This document shows positions 38,986-52,042 of a stretch of 64,000 nt of DNA, one piece after another (positions within the stretch are counted from its first letter, which is position 1; every line of letters begins with the position of its first letter). The DNA comes from Omphiscola glabra. Taxonomy: Eukaryota > Mollusca > Gastropoda > Lymnaeidae. Made by a program: the position numbers and the translations under genes. Below the pieces are notes generated by a model that was not told the DNA's origin, made no database searches, and saw only the letters and a program-made list of their open reading frames with translations. Location: positions 19,987,510-20,051,509 of the forward strand of contig OZ024796.1 in assembly GCA_964017045.1 (NCBI GenBank). Reading direction: 5' to 3'.

Positions 38986-41900
38986 TTGACAAAATTAAGC
39001 TCTTTTTAGGTATGGGCTAACTTTCTTACCTTCCAAAGATCTGTGCTAGAAAAGTCATACGTATAGAAATAACACAAACATTTTTGTGAATGGCATGTGG
39101 AGTATTGCTGTTGTGTTTCAAATAAAAGTAACAAAGAAGAGGTGAATTAATGCTAGACACACCAATGCCTTACTAGTGCATCAGAATAGTTTTTGAGAAC
39201 AAAATATGCATTGATAAATAATTGTCTTTATTCACATTATTTAATTTTAGTCAATTTATTTTGTCTTATTTGAAAATCCTATAATTATTAGATTATATCT
39301 AATTTAATAATTATTTTAAGTCCAAAAAATGTTTTCTAAGAAGGTAGTTTTATGTATAAATGTCAAGTGATAAAGGTGCATATTTTTACATTTACTGGTA
39401 TTACAATTTTTTATAAAAGTTTTAAGAATAATTGTAGAATGTGTCCTACCTGTACGAGTGTTTACTTGTGATTTTTTTTCCTGAGCTTACATGATTTTTA
39501 AGTTTATTGGTGTTAAAAATAACATGTAAACATTATTGAGGAAGATACGACATGATTATATTGGTATAGTCCTTTTACTAGGGTATTGCTAGTAATAGGG
39601 GTAATTTGTTTTCAGTACTATAGTAATTTCTTGTCCGCTGTACCATATTTGTTTACAGTAATTCTATAAGTCATATTTAAAATAGCAAGAGTTTAAAAAT
39701 CAATATTTTGTTACTATAGTATCATAGTCATGCACGCTTATTGTAAAAGACCTTAATTGATATATAATTGTTCAAAAAACATAATTTATGAAGTTTTTAT
39801 AGTTCAGCAAGTTTATATCACTGGCTTTTACAATAGCTTATAACAAAGTTTTTCGTATCCATTACAGTATGTTAATTTGGATTTTCACAAAAAGATAGAA
39901 AAAGAGTGAACATTTTCATATTGGTGATAATTTGTGACCTGGCTGTATCCTGTTAAATACATTCCAATTTTTACTTATTTCATTAGAAATGTTTATTTTT
40001 ATACCAAATTATATTTATACAAAAAAAATGAAGCCTTTTTAAAAAGAAAAACACACATTGACTTTGGACTATAATTTTGTTGTAAAATATGAATCTACCT
40101 AACCTATTGTACTTTATGTTAAGTGTTCCATTATCATTGATAAAATTAAAAAAAAACATTTTTGGTATTGTGAATCAACTTATGTTTACAAGTGACTTTT
40201 TCAAAATTAAAAATGTACATCACTGTAATAATTTCCCTCTAAATTCTAAAACATAATCAAATCCAGTGTTGGCAGTAAATGCAAACTTGTCACATACAGT
40301 GTCAACCCTCTACATTTGTCTGTCTCATTTAACAATATCTATAGTTGATCTTGTTAAATTTACATAACGTTTTATAATGGATGAAAAAACTTACTTACAC
40401 GTGTATCAATGAGTAAAAAAGAAAAAGAGAACAGTCAAAACTATTGTATGACACAACATTCAAAATCACAGGCTGACTTGAAGGGAAACCTGTATTTTAA
40501 AGAAGGAAATAATTGTTCTGATAAAAAATGACCAAAGCCATTACCAATACTTTATATAGACAATGCTCCAAAGAAAGCTTAAGTTTATCTTGCTTGAATG
40601 CATTAGTTTGTTTCCCTTCACTTTTGATGGCAGTCCGCAGTCAAACCACAGCTTTTTTGTAGTGTCATCTTTTTGTTCCAAGAAATGGCATCATGCTATT
40701 TTTATCCCATAAAACTAAGTTTGCAGTATTATAAATCCAGACCTAGTTTGATTGCAGGTTTAAACCAACATGAAGTATGTGACAATTTATATGCTATGTA
40801 AGAAGTTATGTTTTTCCGACTTGGCCAACTAAGCTATGAATAACCATTAATCACTTGTAACCTATTGATAAAGTGAAAAGCATCTTCATGTCCTTTAATT
40901 TACCTCCAAAAAGTGTAAATCCATAGTTTAAATAAATGCAAAGATTATTCCAGTCAAAAGATTTTTACAAACCCATAGTTACTTTACCATTGACTTGTTA
41001 AGTGGCACACTGATACTTCGGATAATTGGCAAAAGAGGTCATCATGACTGTATTTTGATGCTAAATGAGGCGATGCAGGCTTAAAACTTTGCATGGGAAT
41101 TACTTCCACCCATATCCCCAGTCAGATACTTCAAATAAACTTCTGTGACTTTCCATTCAGGCTTTCATTGTGATATTTGAAATGAAGTGATTTTTTTGTG
41201 TTCAAATTATTTTTAAACAATTTCTTGTATTATAATGGGTACAGTACATAATACACTATGTCTTACACTACTGAGTCTAGGGAATTACTCTAGCTTTATT
41301 AGTTATGCACATCAAACTTACTTGTTAACTTCTTGGAATCCTAGTTGTTCTAAAATGGCTGGAATGTAACCATTCCCAGTTCATTTGAACAAATAATTTC
41401 AACAAATTTTTCTATTTGAAAGAAATTTGAAGTTTAGGGGTGGGGATGTAATGTTATAGAGATGGTGAGGTTCTAAATATATTCTCACCTCTGTTCATGA
41501 TTTGGAAATAAGAAAGAGAGTGGCACCTCTATACATTTTATAAGTTTTTTTTAAAAACATAATTACCTTTCAATACTTTCATGGAATGGTAGCAACCATA
41601 TCAAATGTAAACTTTTTCAAAAATAAAAGAAAGATTTATCATTTAACTTTTAGATAGGAACATAAACTTTACTTTTAGTTTTTAGGGGATACAAGTTTTC
41701 ATATTATGTTAGTATCTTTATGATCTATTTTAATACCGGTATTGAAAGTTTATATATCATTTAAGATATGTTTTTGTTATGTTTATATAATTTCTACAGC
41801 TATAAATATAAACTATAAATAGTGACTTGAGTTGTAGCAATATGAACTGGTCATCTCAGCCTACAAGTTCTTATCAAGTCCTGACACCATCTTTACTTGT

Positions 41901-42882
41901 ATACATTTTTCTTTGATTAATGTGAACTATAAAGTTGTTATATTTATAGGATTACTGTCAACTTTCTGAGTTAGTTACCCTTGAGCATTAAAAGCAAAAC
42001 AATAAAAAAAGAAATTTAATGTTGAAAAACCATTAATCTCTTCTACTGCTTTCTTTTGAACTTGCCCTCACTAGCTAAGTTATAGCTTTATGTTTAGAAA
42101 TGTTTATTATTTGCTTTGTAATACAAATTGTATTTTCTCTCAAATGTGTACATTTATCAGGATAATAAAATGAGTGAGACAATCAGTTGTTCTACTTGTG
42201 GATTTGTTTAGAACTTGTTCTTAAGCTACCTTTGGAATTAGTTGATCCTAGAGATATTTATAAATATTAAAACATAATGCCTACATCATTTTCTTTACAT
42301 TTTTATGTATGGCCAAAACTGTGCCTTGTGTTTTTTATTGCTTGATTTAATGTTGATGTTTAAATTTTAAGTCAAATTTCAATACAACTTCAATAACATC
42401 AAAGTTTCCAGGTCTTTAGTCTGTGAAATCTGTGGGGTTTTTTCTTTTCAGGAGTAAAATACATGTATCTTAAAATTTTTGTTAGAATGAAATAGAAACA
42501 TAGTTCACATGGGTCTTTAAAGAATGGAAATTAGCAAAATTAATTTGCTTCATCAACACTCAAACCAAATATATTTTGTAAATAAAAATAAAGCAACACT
42601 CCTTGTACTTGTGTGTTTTGTAATTTAATTTACACAAAGAAATTACCAATGAATAGACCCAGCTTTGTCTGGTATTTTGGTTGGTATGAAAACTAAAATA
42701 ACATAAATTTGTGGACTGCTCTTGGACATAATTTTTACAAAGGATCACACAGTGTGTCATAGGATGTCAATGTAAAGTTCTTTTAAATATTATTTAGATG
42801 TTTACATGCTAACATCTTGGGGAGGCAAGGTTATACAATTTTTTCCTGAATGAGTGACATTGAAGCCCCAATCATTGAAATT
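38986..42882. other. AT-rich stretch between Mutator-like element and SPO11
   Basis: No gene or clear repeat is seen in nearly 4 kb. It is T-rich on the plus strand and carries an AATAAA-type signal at 42165-42170 (ATAATAAAATG). It could be the distal part of a long GIPC 3' untranslated region interrupted by the transposon; this is inference. Confidence 0.35.
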
Positions 42883-45800
42883 TCATGACAATAAAAGACT
42901 AAGACGAGATGGTAGGTAGATGTCAGACAAATAGTTTGAACTAATGGAATCCAGACACTGAATCTCTGCCTTCTTTCCCAACTCTATCAGGATGTCAAGC
43001 TGAAAATACAACATGAAAAACACTGTACAGCTATAATATGGGAAATGTCTTTAACTAATAAAATGACCTGAAATTATTTGTCAGAAAATATTTACAAATA
43101 ACATTTAAATATACCCTATTCCATTGGGTAAAAAAAAAAAAAAGAAAATAATACAAATGCAATTTCTTGACTATCATCCATCAAATTTAAAAATGCCTTG
43201 CCACAAGAGAGATATATTGTTCTGGTGTTCTGCACATGTTTTTTTTTGTGCCTTCATTACCTAATGATTTTTCAATGATGAGCACAGCAGTATGGACATA
43301 TTTTATGCCAATGTACTCAGAATTGATTTATCTATCAATTTTCATATCTATCAAGAGCTGCAAAATTGATTTTTTTTGTGGTCATCTTTTAATTTTACCG
43401 GTATTGATAATTTAAGTTCTAATTATGACAACAAAGGAAATAACTATTTACTTTTAGGGAGAAAAAAATAAACTGATTGGTGCAAATCATATCCGCTTTC
43501 ATATCATTTGTGGTTTTTATGGTATGGCTAAGTAACCGTTAATTGAAAGGAAATAAATGAATACATTTTTTTTAAAATTTATTGGGTCTGTTTTAATTAG
43601 ACCTACCCAACTTATTGGAATCAAATTTAGAAAAATAAAACATTATTTTGGAACCAACCCAGACAGAAAAAAGTAGGCGAAGACAAGGGCAAAAAATTTG
43701 GGCATACACCATTAAGCTTGATATATTTTAGGATAAATTTTATCTGAAAAATTGAAGTAACTTCTCTTAGTTTAATCATAAGGAAAAAATCAAACTTAAA
43801 AAAAAAACTGCACAAGTTAAAAAAAAAAAAACAGCAACTAAAATGTGACTGCTCAATAGGCAAATGTGTGTGTGATATTAGTCAATACCTGTGATAAAAT
43901 GCTTATATCATTTTGGAAGTAAGGTCGACATTTGAGGCTTTCACACTTTTTTAAGTCTCTAGCTGACATTGGTATCAATGCTGAATTGGGTATATGCAAC
44001 CTGGAAGTTGAAGTCATAGAACTTAAATACCTTTTTTAATTTAACTTTAAATTGAAGACATCATATAACAAAACTATTTTGAAAATATTTATAAACTAGA
44101 GAAGTTTTAAAAAGACTATGAATTTTAAAAACAAACTGTCTAGCTAATATTCATTTGTAATTTTTGTCTTAGCACACAGTATTACATTTTGGCCGTTAAG
44201 TGCAACACAGAGTAAGTTTAACTTAAAGCTCAATAAAAATTTCAGCAACATAAAAGTAGGAAGACAGCACAGCAGCAACTTGGTGTGGGGAATATGAGAT
44301 GTCCATTTCCAATGAAGAATATGGCTGTAGTCTTCCCATTTAATTTACAGCTATCCAGAAGGACAAACAAACTGAAGGAGACAGTGCTATTTATACCTAT
44401 CTATATCCTCTGGTAGAATTCCAATCCATTCCATTGATGGTACAGCTAAACTTTTATTGTCAAAAGCTTGACTCTGGAATAAGAAGACAACTACTATAGA
44501 GTTTAACATTGTAAAAAGAGTCCCACTTTTTGACATTTTTAAAAATAACTAACATAAATATCCATAAATAAACATGGTGTACGCTTAAAACCACACATAC
44601 ACTTTTCCAATGAACAAAACATTTTGTGAAACAAGTCTAATAAATTTAAGATCACCCTACTTTAGATCCATACTTGTAAACAGCCATGATTTCAATCCCA
44701 TGTGGATCTGCATCTACTAATATAAAAACAGGGATCCTGTACTTTGTAAATATGTCTTGAAGGAGTAAGCGGGTTGCATTGTCAGGAAATCCTTTACCCT
44801 GAAAAAATATTTAAGTAAAAGTTTGATGGTTTTTTTGTTTGACTAAATTTGGATTGTGGAAATGGGGGCTGATGCATGGCAATGGTCTTTCCTTAAAAAA
44901 TCAATTTGTAGCTGTATAGAGTGATTTTTTCCTGGAGTTAATATTCCAAATGTTGGAGTTAGAACGCCATTGCTGGAGTCAATATAATTTCTGCTAGCTC
45001 AGCCAAAAATGAAAATTAACTTAAAGAATGATTAGATGTATTAAAATAAAAAGGATTTTATTCCTTTTTTTTTTTTTTTAATGTTGAAAATTAAAAATTT
45101 TCTAAACAATTAAGCACACAAAAAAAGTTAACAAGATAAAAGTAAATGCTTACAGTTATGAGGATGCAATGCCCCATCTTTTGACAAAACTGACTGTTTA
45201 ACAGCTTTTGAAATGTTGCATCTTTTTCAACTACCAGGACAAAATGAGCACGAGTTTGAATATCTGGGGAAATAAACAATTTTTTAAAATGAAATGAATG
45301 ACCAAGTCAAAATAGAATATCCATAACTGCTGTAGGCAAGATGACTTCAATATTAGATATATTAAAACTTCCAATAGTAATAATTCTGTAATAAAATACA
45401 TTAATTCAAATACAAACTCTACATTTGCAAGATGCAGTGTAACATAGACAAATGATAAACATACATTTTAATCTTTGAAAAGGCTAATAAAAATGATACA
45501 TGAATAGCTGGATCAGTTACAAATCAACAACAAAATGGATGTTTACATAAAAACAAAAATTTCTTTAACTTTAAGTTTCAATGTATGATTAAAACTAAGA
45601 ATTCAGTTGCCAGAGAATATCTTGAAAATTTAAAGAAAAATCCAAAATGTAAAGGTAAACATTATAATAAGTGAAATTTATAAGGAATCCATAACCAAGT
45701 GAAACATTTTACGAGCAGTGCAAAATCCTCAAAGTTAAAGAATGCAATTTAAAAAGTAAGTTTTTGAAAAACAATACTGCAAAATCTTCAATGCGTTTGG

Positions 45801-48800
45801 GTACTTTTCATGTCCTTTGTATGTGCTGCTATCTGAACTCCCTGCAACATGATATTTAAGTAAATCTAAGTAGTATGGAGATCAAATTAAAAATTTGTTT
45901 AACAAAAATTTAGCATTAAAAATATCAGTAAAAGTTTAACTGAATGTTTATAAACGTGGAAGTCCATTCTCAATAGTTTTGAGATATAAAAATAAAATAA
46001 ATCATTGGTATGAATCCCTCAGTCATGTTCTATTTTGAACTCACTGCCATAGCATGCTGACAATCCACATGGGTTCCTTCACTGTCCTCAAACTGTAGGT
46101 CACCAGATACTAAGCCTTTACTTGTTGCTAACTAATTATCAAAAATAAAATTTTAGATGTGAATAGCGTTAATTGTAAATTATTTATTTTTGCCCAGCAT
46201 TCATCAAACTTTATCATTCATCTGCCTGAATTTAACTTGTTTTCAAAATGCACTTTAAAAATAACAACAACAAAAATATATTTTATTTTGTTGCATTGAT
46301 CAATTTTGCCTATTTTCTTTTAAAAGTACAAAAAAAGCAGCCCCACCAATTCCCTTAAACATCTATTGCCACCAAGTCCCAGGCTTGTACTATTCATAGT
46401 GCCCACAGGATGCTGTTGTCCATTTTGAAAAGAACTGTTCTGTACTTATGAACAAAATTTAAGCAACTTTCTCTTTCTTTATGTGATCATACTTACTACA
46501 TGTAGTTCCCACCGAGGCACCATCAGCATGCAAGCAATGTCATCAATTATTTGATCAATAGATGACTGGCATGGATACAGATCAGGGTACTGATAGAAAA
46601 TATCTCTGAGAAAATAATACCATCAATTCTTATTAGCAATCTATTAATTAAAATATTTAAACAGCACAAAATTTGAAATTCATTGATAAATAAGGAAGGG
46701 ATGCAGCAATGCAGTGCTAGCCTAAGCCTCCTTGGTGACCATGTCTCTTTTGGCGGAATGTCATCTAGGGGTAGGTCCCTCTTCCAAAGACCACAGACAA
46801 CAACACTATCAGATCAGAGCCTAAACTCTGTTTTCTTTCTCTCTGATAAGAACTTCACGATATGGTTTGAAATTAAGATATACTTTAATTATTCATGTGA
46901 TGTGCCAAGACACAATGCACAACAAACCAACAATACTGTTCACATGTAAAACAATGGAATTTCCAGCACTCAGAGCAACAAATCACTCACTCTTTCTTTT
47001 GATAAAAACAATTGCATCTTGACTGTCCATAACAATTTTCCGCACCAATCTATCGCATCACCGGAAATGCATCACAGCGTGACTTAGTAAAAAATTGTTG
47101 TTAAATTATTAACCCAGACACATAACATAAACACGAGATATGTCCCGAGATATGTCAGTGAAACCCCTATGAAACCAACACTTTCCCTTTCCTCCTTGGT
47201 GACCTTGCCCCTATGAAACCAACACTTTCCCTTTCACACATATATACAAGCAAAAGTCTGCACTGAGGTGCAATTAATTTAACTATATATTTTTATAATG
47301 ACAGGATGCTTTTTTCTGGGATTGCCTTCCTTTTTATCTCATTTCTGAACAAAATCTAACATCATATCTGCCAATGGGATAACTACAGGATATGTTTTCC
47401 TTATGTGTAATGTCTTTGCCATTCCCAATGCCACAGACAGTTATTAAATGAATTCAAACTCAAGGACAGTTTCTCAGTATAGAACTATCACTCTGAAAGT
47501 CTATGCTTTTCACATGAACGGGGGTATGTTGCTTGCTTCAGAGGGAAAAACAAATATATTGTGTTTAATCTAAGGCCCTTGACAAATAAAATTGAGATGT
47601 TACTGAAAAAAAGACATCTTTGCTTTATAATATACTGGCTAGACATTGCTCTATGGGCTAAATCATGTGATACACCCATTCTTCCAATAAAAAAATCATT
47701 AATTCACAATTATTATTATTTTAGTTGAGAGCTTTGTTTTGCTTTTTTGGAGTGCTTGGAAAAACTTAGCTTCAAAAGCTAAAAAGACTATTTTTATATT
47801 TGTCTATATTTATAGTTCTTTCCATATTGTCAAATGAGTAATGAAATAAAATTGTGTTGTTAATCAATATATATTTCAAATAACTTCATGCGCAAGTTAC
47901 CTTTTTGTGCAATATCTGTTTTCTTGAACTAATGTATAAACTATTTTCAAAATCTTTAGCATGGTAGCTATTGAAATAAAAAAAAAAAAAAGGTATTATT
48001 TAATCTTGAATGATCTTAAAGTACAGTGCAACATGTTTGTTTTAGAGGCATTGACATGAACAAAACTAAAATTAAAAAAAACTGTACAAATCAGAAACCA
48101 TCATTTGTTACCATATATAACCTGTTTGAATAGTTTGATGTTATATTTTACTACTTGTTTTCTATTTGTAATTTCTTTTAAAGTACTTTGATAACTTGAC
48201 CCATGCCATCATTAGCAAACAAACAATTTTAATGACTAAACTAAACACTGAAATGCCCAGGAAGTTAGTTTGAGCCTGGATTAGGAAGCAATCAGAATCA
48301 TTAGAGTTGAAGTATGGCAGTAAACTAATTTTTAGATGAAGCTACAAGCTAAGCTTTAGTTCCTCCATGGCATCATCCAGCTAGATTTTTTAAGTGCCCT
48401 CAAAATATTTTACCATGACCTTGAGTCTGTAAATAATTTGTATATGATCGTTGACATACCTATACAAAGAAAAAAATATCTACCTGATACAAGGCCAAGT
48501 ACTTACCAAATTTTTTCACTGACTTTGGTTTGTCAAACTGAACTCTTACTATGGGTAGATTAACTTTTGTTTCATCAAGGCCAATGGTTTCTTCAAAACT
48601 AAAGAAAAAATTAATGTTTTTATTTAGTTATTTAAAATATTAAACATTTGCCTCGTTAGGTACAGTAGCTACTTTCATTGGCAACGCCCAATAGCCAAAG
48701 AAATTTAAATAAAATAAAAACAACTCAGCAACTGTCTCGTTCATTAAGCATATTGCAGTACTGTACTGGAACTATGAAATGTTTGTATAAACTCTGTATC

Positions 48801-51589
48801 TACTGCTTTATTATATTTATATCTCAACCAGGGATTGCAAACCCCGAAGACTGTAATCAATTTTCCCTCTAAGGTTTGCTGGTTCGTGTGCAAAATCACG
48901 TAGTTGTATGCAAAGTTTTACAGCATACATTTTTGTGTGCAAAATTTTACATAAATGAACTTAAGTGAAAGAACTTTTATATAAATAAATAAAGGAACTA
49001 TAATTAAATAATTATAATTAGAAATGTCACAATAGTTTAATAATCAAAGCTATATTTATTATTATTTATCACGTCGCTTGGTCAAGCAGTTAAATTCCAA
49101 CACACCCACTACCAATGGCAGCTAGTCATTTGATTGATTCATTTCTGGGGGTACTCTGGTGTCTGTCTTTCAACAATATCCATCTTTTATACACATCATC
49201 AAGGTTGATCTGATGTCCATCATTCTGATACGATTTAATCCTCATTAGCAAGTCTAAATGTAACTCTTTTAGATTTTAGTTTTATATTATTCATTAGGCT
49301 GAATCCACGTTCACAATCGGCACTTGATGCAAGAAATGTTGCACAAATATCCAACAGAATCGCTCCTCATTTATTACAAATTGAACCATCTCGTCAAAAG
49401 TCTGCATCAACCCACATTTCATTTTCTCTGCAAGCACAAACCTTAAGTTAAGATACTGATTCTTAACTTTCGGCAGAATGTCATCATAGTTTTTCAGGAA
49501 TGCTGCATATTTAGAAACCAGTGCTGCAAGTTCTTCTTGGCCAAAATTAAAATCTGAAGTGTCGATTAACGCTGCTATCTCAAAGATTCGCCACTGCATC
49601 AACCCACTTTCAGGGAAACAAGGGTCCAAGTGCAAACATAAAAATTCAAAGAATTTGGGATGGAACTCATGTTTACATTTTCGTCATTTGCAAACAATAA
49701 AGTAACCTCTTCAGACCAGTGCACATTTTCACCAAGGTACTGGTTACGGAGCTTAGCGATCCTTGCTTTTAAAATTGGTATGCCCCGATGGTCGATGGGA
49801 GATTATTCAACATTGCCCGCCTTAGAGCTAAGACCAAAATAAGAAAGGTTATGCTACGCTAGCTCTTATTTGCAGATGACGCCGCCTTAATATCTCACTC
49901 AGCAGACAGCCTGCAGAGCCTTGTATCCAGCTTATCTGCTGCCTGCAAAGAGTTTGGCCTGATCATCAGCTTAAAGAAAACCAACATTATGGCACATGAC
50001 GCTGACTACCTCCCCACTATCTCCATCGACGACTGCGACTTGGATGCTGTTGACAGTTTTACATATCTGGGATCGAACATTTGTACCTAGGAAAACCATG
50101 GTCTTTGGCCTGCGTACACCGCGGCGGTAAAAGCAGCAAAAAATTGGTCTTTGCCATTTGCCAGTCTTTAACTCTATGCGGTATTTGTAAAATTAATGTT
50201 AAACTCTTGTTAAAACTGAAAACGATTTATTTAAAATTATTTAATGCCTGCAAGATTAAACAAAAGTAGAACTGATATTTTTATTGTGCACAGGGCTTGA
50301 GTCCTGCATGATCGCAAGGCCGCAAGGGAACAACGTTCCTGTAAAACTGTAACTGTAATTTTTTTTTTTTAATTTGGTAACTTACATTTTTTTATTTTGG
50401 GGGTTGGGAGGAAGATATTTGGGTAAGTTCCACACTTTTGTAAAGAGCAAGAATTTCTTAGTATTTTATTGGTCGTATCTGGGCTCTTCATAAGTGAAAC
50501 CCATCCTAATCTGTGGCGTACGTACCCCCACAAATATTATTAATTGAATGTACGCTCTTTCTGCCAAACATATCTCCCCTACGACAACCGCTATACGCAG
50601 CAGTATGCAAAATATCCAAAATCAACAACCTCCTCCTCCTTCCACTTCCATATAGTGCGTAAATGGATGGACCTATATATCATACTTTCTATTTGATTTC
50701 TCATTTCATATTATTTTCAAATTCAACATCTACTTAAAATATTTCAATTGCTACAAAATATTTTTAAAATTCTCATAAAACTACTGTTACAAATGAATAT
50801 AATAAATTAAATATAAAATATTCTTTTAATTAAAATGAAGAAGGAAAAAAAGTAAAATTCAATCCCCATCTAGTAAATGATCACAAAATATAAGATCGCT
50901 TAGCGTCTACTCTACCACAAGACCAAACAAGTTCACATCCAACTGCCTTATCTTATAACCAGGTCAGTGGTACATTTTTGCTGCGGTGTACGCAGGCATA
51001 GGACCATGGTTTCGCTTGATACACCACTACGGTGTACGCAGGCCTAGGTCCATGGTTTTGCTAGGTACACCGCCGCGGTTGACGCAACCACTTCGTTACT
51101 AGTATAAGCATAAATAAGACTTAGTATTAGTAGCCTTATTTATAATATATATATAATAATAATGGACTCTAGACTTAGTCACTCTAGACTTAATTACTTA
51201 ATAAATAAGCAGAACATCCATATGTCATATTTAAAATTTAATGCACTACTACTACAGACTACATTTACTACATAGCTGATTCAAATCCAATTACAAGGAC
51301 TAAAGCTAGAACGTTTATTCTGTTTCATTTTTTTTTATTTGAAGTTTGCTATCTAGTCTAGTCTATACACTATAATATAGTGTATCACTATAATTATTAA
51401 ATTATAACAAAATTTTAACACCTACACAAGTTCTTTCCATTTAGAACGTCGAGGGTAACTCATGAATGGCGATTCATTTTGAGAAATAGAATGCATAATT
51501 TCTAAACAGGTTGCTTCAATCTTTAAAAGAATATTTTGTCCAGTTTCTGATGTCATACTCGTACACCGTCGACGTCCTGTTGCAATCAT
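42883..51589 (-). CDS. SPO11: SPO11 meiotic double-strand-break protein, complete
   Basis: SPO11, a relative of the topoisomerase VI A subunit, cuts DNA to start meiotic recombination and stays linked to the 5' end through a tyrosine. Exons in coding order: 51589-51426, 48598-48507, 47967-47901, 46605-46497, 46131-46045, 45841-45805, 45263-45154, 44798-44661, 44473-44397, 44000-43889, 42999-42883. They join in one frame of 1110 nt, 369 residues; the human protein has 396. Residues 22-61 match the N-terminal helix and WENIKFED region (LLKIEATCLEIMHSI, WKELVFEETIGL). The catalytic tyrosine is Y112 in KRDIFYQYPDLYP. The Toprim domain shows VEKDATF (E198) and LVDADPHG (D251, D253); the end KAEIQCLDSISSNYLSDIYLP matches the family. 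The start is the first ATG after an in-frame stop. The 37-nt exon is the least certain: a second acceptor at 45832 would shorten it by 9 nt without shifting the frame. Confidence 0.95.
49215..49640 (-). pseudogene. hAT-type transposase relic, C-terminal dimerisation region
   Basis: On the minus strand the translation runs through FGQEELAALVSKYAAFL, LAEKMKCGLMQTFDEMVQFV and, after a frame change near 49340, ATFLASSADCERGFSLMNNI. The S(S)ADCERGFS motif is the mark of the hAT dimerisation domain in ZNF862/KIAA1586-like proteins. The frame change and a stop soon after (LANED then TAA-type stop at about 49237) show decay. The N-terminal part is absent. Confidence 0.75.
49795..50087 (+). pseudogene. 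LINE reverse transcriptase fragment with FADD motif
   Basis: The plus-strand frame reads NIARLRAKTKIRK, then after a stop LLFADDAALISHSADSLQSL, CKEFGLIISLKKTNIM and DSFTYLGSNICT. FADD is the catalytic motif of the reverse transcriptase palm, and the text is typical of the C-terminal half in non-LTR elements. It is cut off at both ends and by one stop, so it is a relic. Confidence 0.85.
50075..50130 (-). repeat. GCGGTGTACGCAGG repeat, copy 1
   Basis: Read on the minus strand, GCCGCGGTGTACGCAGGCC is followed by an ACCATGGTTTTCCTAGGTAC block. Related copies are at 50970-51080 and 61857-61920. The unit starts and ends with inverted CGGTGTAC / GTACACCG-type halves. Confidence 0.7.
50771..50968 (-). 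mobile_element. tRNA-derived SINE, copy 1
   Basis: The minus strand reads GGTCTTGTGGTAGAGTAGAC (A-box like) and then GGGGATTGAATTTTAC where a B box would be, followed by an AT-rich body CATTTTAATTAAAAG. It matches the copy at 58085-58287 along its length, including the upstream CTGACCTGGTTATAAGATAA block. It is in the first SPO11 intron. Confidence 0.7.
50970..51080 (+). repeat. GCGGTGTACGCAGG repeat, copies 2 and 3
   Basis: Two near-tandem units: TTGCTGCGGTGTACGCAGGC with ACCATGGTTTCGCTTGATAC, then ACGGTGTACGCAGGCCTAGG with CCATGGTTTTGCTAGGTACA. The second ends in CCGCCGCGG. Confidence 0.75.
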
Positions 51590-51647
51590 CACTATCACGA
51601 ATCACATCGAGCAGACACCTAGGGTGAAAGTAAAATAAGGCCTTACT
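51590..51647 (-). promoter_or_regulatory. Gap between SPO11 start codon and SPIN element
   Basis: Only 58 bp separate the SPO11 ATG from the end of a SPIN element. Any promoter or 5' leader must either lie in this gap, in the transposon, or beyond it. No TATA box is visible in the gap. Confidence 0.4.
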
Positions 51648-52042
51648 CAGTGGTTCTCAACCTTCCAAATGCCGTGACCCTTTAAATACTTTAATACAGC
51701 TCCTCGTGTTGTGGTGATCCCCAACCAATAAACCTATTTTGGCTAATTAAGATAGATCGTACCTCATTTCATTAGGCATAGATTTAGGGTTCAGGTTAGG
51801 TTTAGGGATATATTTAGGGTTCAGGTAAGGTTTAGAGATACATTTAGGAATTTAAGAAATTTTAAAATTATTTTTTAACGTTTTATTCTTTTCATGGGCC
51901 ACGGCAATTAAGTTGGCGGCCATGGTAAAAAAACGCTGTACGATCTATTCGAATTTACCCCTATTTTCCTTGGCAACCCCTGTGTAAAAGTCGTTTGACC
52001 CCCATAGGCGTCGCGACCAACACCAAAGGCTGAGAACCGCTG
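51648..52042 (-). mobile_element. SPIN hAT element split by a nested insertion
   Basis: Ends are CAGTGGTTCTCAACCTTCC and GGCTGAGAACCGCTG. The left part continues with AATGCCGTGACCCTTTAAAT and CTCGTGTTGTGGTGATCCCC; the right part has GGCAACCCCTGTGTAAAAG and GGCGTCGCGACC. The element is split at 51740 by the copy-3 insertion. Flanking 8-mers (GCCTTACT and GCTTTAAC) match at only 5 of 8, so the insertion is older or the target duplication has decayed. Same relative orientation as the copy at 19423. Confidence 0.85.
51741..51959. mobile_element. TTTAGGG-core element, copy 3, nested in SPIN
   Basis: Ends are GGCTAATTAAGATAGATCG and, inverted, GGTAAATTCGAATAGATCG. It is flanked by a perfect 8-bp duplication CCTATTTT (51733-51740 and 51960-51967), which are SPIN bases. 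The core has two TTTAGGGTTCAGG / TTAGGTTTAGGGATA units and GTTGGCGGCCATGGTAAAAA. Orientation is opposite to copies 1 and 2. Confidence 0.92.

Larger units (their letters stand above)
48599..51425 (-). other. SPO11 first intron, filled with transposon relics
   Basis: The intron is 2.8 kb, the longest of the gene. It holds a hAT-type transposase relic, a LINE reverse-transcriptase relic, two or three copies of a GCGGTGTACGC repeat and a tRNA-derived SINE, listed separately. The donor reads GTAGGT on the minus strand (51425-51420). Confidence 0.8.

Noticed and set aside
45091..45279. Separate 62-residue minus-strand protein
   Set aside because: It is the SPO11 exon 45154-45263 read into its intron.
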